64,000 nt of DNA from Polaromonas sp. CF318 (GTDB taxonomy: Bacteria; Pseudomonadota; Gammaproteobacteria; Burkholderiales; Burkholderiaceae_C). Under the pieces are notes generated by a model. It was not told the DNA's origin. It was given only the letters and a program-made list of their open reading frames with translations, and ran no database searches. Positions 61,573 to 64,000 of this stretch are shown piece after piece (within the stretch, counting starts at the first letter, position 1; each line of letters opens with the position of its first letter). The position numbers were made by a program, and so were the translations under genes. The stretch covers positions 25,011 to 89,010 of the forward strand of contig NZ_AKIV01000052.1 in NCBI RefSeq assembly GCF_000282655.1. The letters run 5' to 3'.

Positions 61573-61684
61573 GGGGTCCTTCTCTCTTGGGCTTGGGGTG
61601 ACTGGGTTAATGCGGCGGCCGCACCCTGGTCCGGCCAGGGGTGTTGAAAGGGTGCGGGGACGCTGCGGGGAAACTTGCCGGGTG

Positions 61685-62665
61685 TTACTGGGTGGGCTGC
61701 AGTCCGGCGGCCTTGACCAGCACGGCATTGCTCTTGATTTCGTCCCTGATGTAGGCGTCGAACTGCTCGGGCGGGAGCGTCCACGCATCGGCGCCCAGGG
61801 CGGCGAAGCGCTCCTTGACTTCGGGGGTGTTCAGGGCCTTGGTCACTTCGTCGTGCAGGCGGTTGACGATGTCGCGCGGCGTCTTGCCGGGGGCCATCAT
61901 GCCGATCCAGAAGTTGAACTCCGAACCCGGGACGCCGGCTTCCGCCGTGGTGGGAACCTGGGGCAGGGCACTGGCGCGTTTGGGTGAACCGACCGCAAGG
62001 GCGACGAGCTGGCCGTTTTTGATCTGGCCGATGACCGGCGCGATGGGCGAGAAGTAGTAGTCGACGCGGCCGGAGATCACTTCGGTCACCGCTTCGCCGG
62101 ATCCCTTGAAGGGAATGTTGGTGGCTTCGATTTTTGCGGCGAGCTTGAATTTTTCGGCATTCAGGTGGGTGGCGCTGCCCTGGCCGGCCGAGGCGAAGTT
62201 CATGCTGCCGGGCTTGGCGCGCGCGGCGGCCAGCAGTTCCTGCAGCGTCTTGATGTTTTTGGCCGGCGACATCACCAGCACGTTGGGCGTGCTGGAAATC
62301 GGCGTCACACCCGCGAAGTCGCCCACGGTGTCGAAGGGCAGCTTGGCGAAGGTCGAGGGGCTGACCGTGTGCGAGGACGAGTGGATCATGATGGTGTAGC
62401 CGTCCGGCGCGGCAGTGGCCACGGCCTGCTGGCCTATGGTGCCGCTGGCGCCGCCGCGGTTGTCGATCACCAGCGTCTGGCCCATGCTCTGGCTCATCTT
62501 GTCGGTGATGGCGCGGGCAATGATGTCGGTGGTGCTGCCCGCGGCAAAAGGCACGATGACACGAATGGGCTTGTTGGGATAGGCTCCCTGGGCGCTGGCC
62601 GCCAGGGGTGACAGCGCCGCCAGGCAGGCGAGGCTGGCCAGTGCGGCGCGACGTGTGAACTTCAT
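61685..62665 (-). CDS. Bug family solute-binding protein (TctC-like), second copy
   Basis: 326 residues. The signal peptide (MKFTRRAALASLACLAAL) has a twin Arg near the start, so Tat or Sec export are both possible. Bug signatures: VIVPFAAGSTTDIIARAITDKM and VIDNRGGASGTIGQQA. First gene of the operon, just downstream of the operator and the tetR gene. It is clearly distinct from the other Bug copy, so a recent duplication is unlikely. Confidence 0.93.
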   Translation of the reverse strand: MKFTRRAALASLACLAALSPLAASAQGAYPNKPIRVIVPFAAGSTTDIIARAITDKMSQSMGQTLVIDNRGGASGTIGQQAVATAAPDGYTIMIHSSSHTVSPSTFAKLPFDTVGDFAGVTPISSTPNVLVMSPAKNIKTLQELLAAARAKPGSMNFASAGQGSATHLNAEKFKLAAKIEATNIPFKGSGEAVTEVISGRVDYYFSPIAPVIGQIKNGQLVALAVGSPKRASALPQVPTTAEAGVPGSEFNFWIGMMAPGKTPRDIVNRLHDEVTKALNTPEVKERFAALGADAWTLPPEQFDAYIRDEIKSNAVLVKAAGLQPTQ

Positions 62666-62758
62666 GGGCTTTGTCTCCTGAAAGGGGGTCATTGAAGGGC
62701 TGCGAAAGACCTGTCCATGCCGCCGGTGTTGTTGCGGTACCGGAAAGCAGTTTACGCT

Positions 62759-62780
62759 TAATTCACCATTAAGTGAATTA
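62759..62780. promoter_or_regulatory. Operator palindrome upstream of the catabolic operon
   Basis: TAATTCAC-CATTAA-GTGAATTA is a perfect 8-bp inverted repeat over 22 bp, between the tetR gene and the first Bug gene. A degenerate version with the same half-site spacing lies just upstream of tetR (63484-63505). The pair suggests autoregulation and operon control by the TetR protein. Confidence 0.7.
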
Positions 62781-62826
62781 CGAATTGTAAAAATGGCCTC
62801 GCCGCCGCGTCAATGACAAGCCGGGA

Positions 62827-63477
62827 TCAGCTTCTAAGGACATACCCTAGGATGACCTCGCACATGTGCGAGAGCCGCTCGTGGCGGGCTTTGGGCGTCA
62901 TCAGGTCGCGCCCGAAGATGGCCGACAGCGTGTGGTTGTTCGACAGGTAGAAGTACGACATCCCGGCGATGGAGACGTACAGCTGCACCGGGTCGATGCC
63001 ACCGCGAAACAGCCCGTCCGCGCGCCCGCGTTCGAGGATTTCCGCCAGGGTCTGGACCAGCGGCGAGTTCATTTCCTGCACGCGGCTGGACATGGCCAGG
63101 TGTCGGCCCTGGTGCAGGTTTTCACTGTTGAGAAGCGTCAGGAACTCGGGGTGGGCGATGTAGTACTCCCAGGTGAATTCCGTGAGGCGGCGGATGGCCT
63201 GCGCCGGCTCCATGTCGCGCAGGTGCAGTTCTGTTTCCGCCGCGCGGATGTCGGCATAGGCGTTTTCCAGCACCGCCAGGAAGAGCTCGTCCTTGCTCTT
63301 GAAGTAGTAGTAGATCAACCGTTTGTTGACGTCCGCCCGCTCGGCGATCCGGTCCACCCGCGCGCCGCCGAGGCCGTGCTGCGCGAACTCGTCGCGGGCG
63401 GCCAGCAGGATGGCCAGTTGGGATCGGTCGGCGTCGCGCGAGCGGGGCTCGGTGGTCATTGTTTTGGGGGGCGGCAT
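62827..63477 (-). CDS. TetR family transcriptional regulator
   Basis: 216 residues. The HTH (ILLAARDEFAQHGLGGARVDRIAERADVNKRLIYYYFKSKDELF) covers about residues 20-65, and the C-terminal TetR_C domain follows. It is on the same strand, 161 bp upstream of the Bug gene. Palindromes on both sides of the gene support auto- and operon control. An in-frame ATG six codons later is an alternative start. The ligand is presumably the operon's substrate or an intermediate. Confidence 0.93.
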   Translation of the reverse strand: MPPPKTMTTEPRSRDADRSQLAILLAARDEFAQHGLGGARVDRIAERADVNKRLIYYYFKSKDELFLAVLENAYADIRAAETELHLRDMEPAQAIRRLTEFTWEYYIAHPEFLTLLNSENLHQGRHLAMSSRVQEMNSPLVQTLAEILERGRADGLFRGGIDPVQLYVSIAGMSYFYLSNNHTLSAIFGRDLMTPKARHERLSHMCEVILGYVLRS

Positions 63478-63483
63478 GGCGAG

Positions 63484-63505
63484 AATTTAACTGTTTGGTG
63501 AATTA
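63484..63505. promoter_or_regulatory. Degenerate second operator upstream of tetR
   Basis: The right half GTGAATTA is identical to the half-site of the palindrome at 62759-62780, and the expected left half, at the same six-base spacing, matches 5 of 8 positions. It overlaps the region just upstream of the tetR start, as an autoregulatory site would. Confidence 0.5.
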
Positions 63506-63620
63506 AAGCAAGAAATCCCCCGGCGACATGGCCGTGGGATGTACACAGGGTGGAAGCGTACCTCCATAATTGGGCAGGTACCGGCCGTTCGCGCCGGCAC
63601 CCCAGGCAAAGGAGATGGCC

Positions 63621-63929
63621 ATGAACAATTCAGACACGCCCAAAGACGGCGACTTCGCAAACTGGATAGACCAGAAGGCCGAGGCGCTCAAATTTGAACT
63701 GGGTGAAAAATTCCCGGTGCCGCCGTCCGAACTGCATTCTCCCTCGGTGCATGTGGAAACCGGCCGGCAAAAGCTCGAAGAGGTGCTGCTCGAACACGAG
63801 GAGCCCACGGAGGAGTTTCTCGAGGAACTCCGGGCCCTGGAAGGGGCACCGCCCTTGAGCGACGAAGAGCTGGCTCGCCAAGCCCTGGAAGCGGGCGGCG
63901 GTGACGGCGACGCTGCCACACCAGAATAA
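63621..63929 (+). CDS. Small acidic hypothetical protein
   Basis: 102 residues, strongly acidic, with Glu-rich helical stretches (RQKLEEVLLEHEEPTEEFLEEL) and a Gly/Asp/Ala tail. There is no signal peptide or membrane segment. AGGAG lies seven bases before the chosen ATG. I do not recognise the family. It is the last gene in the window; 63930-64000 holds nothing I can support. Confidence 0.7.
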   Translation: MNNSDTPKDGDFANWIDQKAEALKFELGEKFPVPPSELHSPSVHVETGRQKLEEVLLEHEEPTEEFLEELRALEGAPPLSDEELARQALEAGGGDGDAATPE

Positions 63930-64000
63930 TTGGCCCACCCCCGTCCAGGCTCACTGCATGTAGCCTGTTCCCTCCTCAAAGGGGGCGGCGCCTGCGGCCC

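Overview
The window looks like a chromosomal segment of a GC-rich betaproteobacterium, most likely a Comamonadaceae member of the Burkholderiales (Polaromonas, Rhodoferax or Variovorax-like; the genus is a guess). Reasons: the iscRSUA-hscBA-fdx order with a beta-type IscR, the intracellular PHB depolymerase with a Cys nucleophile, the abundance of Bug-type solute receptors, and the hom-thrC-mobB-moeA-moaD series. There is no sign of prophage, insertion sequence, CRISPR array or rRNA. One tRNA gene is present.

Layout. 1-1723: the end of a DUF444 (YeaH-like) gene and a SpoVR gene, part of the stress-linked PrkA-YeaH-SpoVR set. 1741-11941: a propionyl-CoA to succinyl-CoA island. A divergent GntR regulator faces methylmalonyl-CoA mutase, a GNAT acetyltransferase, the MeaB chaperone GTPase, a secreted hydrolase, propionyl-CoA carboxylase beta, a DUF1963-like protein, propionyl-CoA carboxylase alpha and a probable methylmalonyl-CoA epimerase, mostly translationally coupled. 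11958-19279: housekeeping genes (soluble RnfB-like ferredoxin, PHB depolymerase with a basic tail, LigB-type dioxygenase, nucleotidyltransferase-like protein, aromatic/aspartate aminotransferase, UvrB). 19392-26121: the isc iron-sulfur operon, then dnaQ. Its distinctive points are a type-1-like IscR box, an intrinsic terminator just before hscB, and a 270-bp nested inverted-repeat element between hscB and hscA. 26193-30610: tRNA-Val, PhoH, Bcp, a Mth938-like protein and an alanine-type aminotransferase.

30693-37320: threonine synthesis (hom, thrC) followed by molybdenum cofactor genes (mobB, moeA, moaD, moaE); a dapA-like gene lies on the opposite strand between moaD and moaE. 37326-39726: a hypothetical gene and a divergent pair of a fold-type IV transaminase resembling (R)-amine transaminases and a TetR regulator, with a palindromic operator between them. 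39765-42486: clpB with a sigma-32-type promoter and a terminator. 42579-55664: mixed secreted proteins, YebC, CreA, an AlkC-like DNA glycosylase, CbpA, an aldehyde dehydrogenase, a CAP-domain protein, an ECF sigma factor, a TPR membrane protein, a small membrane metallopeptidase candidate, an AraC-MFS divergent pair and a MipA/OmpV porin-like protein.

55686-63477: a TetR regulator and a seven-gene same-strand operon (two Bug solute receptors, Gfo/Idh/MocA dehydrogenase, DUF993 aldolase-like protein, SDR, 3-hydroxyisobutyrate-dehydrogenase-like reductase and a TIM-barrel isomerase). It reads as a complete catabolic unit for an unidentified, probably oxidised sugar-like substrate, with a 22-bp operator palindrome in front. 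This operon and the nested repeat element inside the isc operon are the two parts I consider least explained by known systems.
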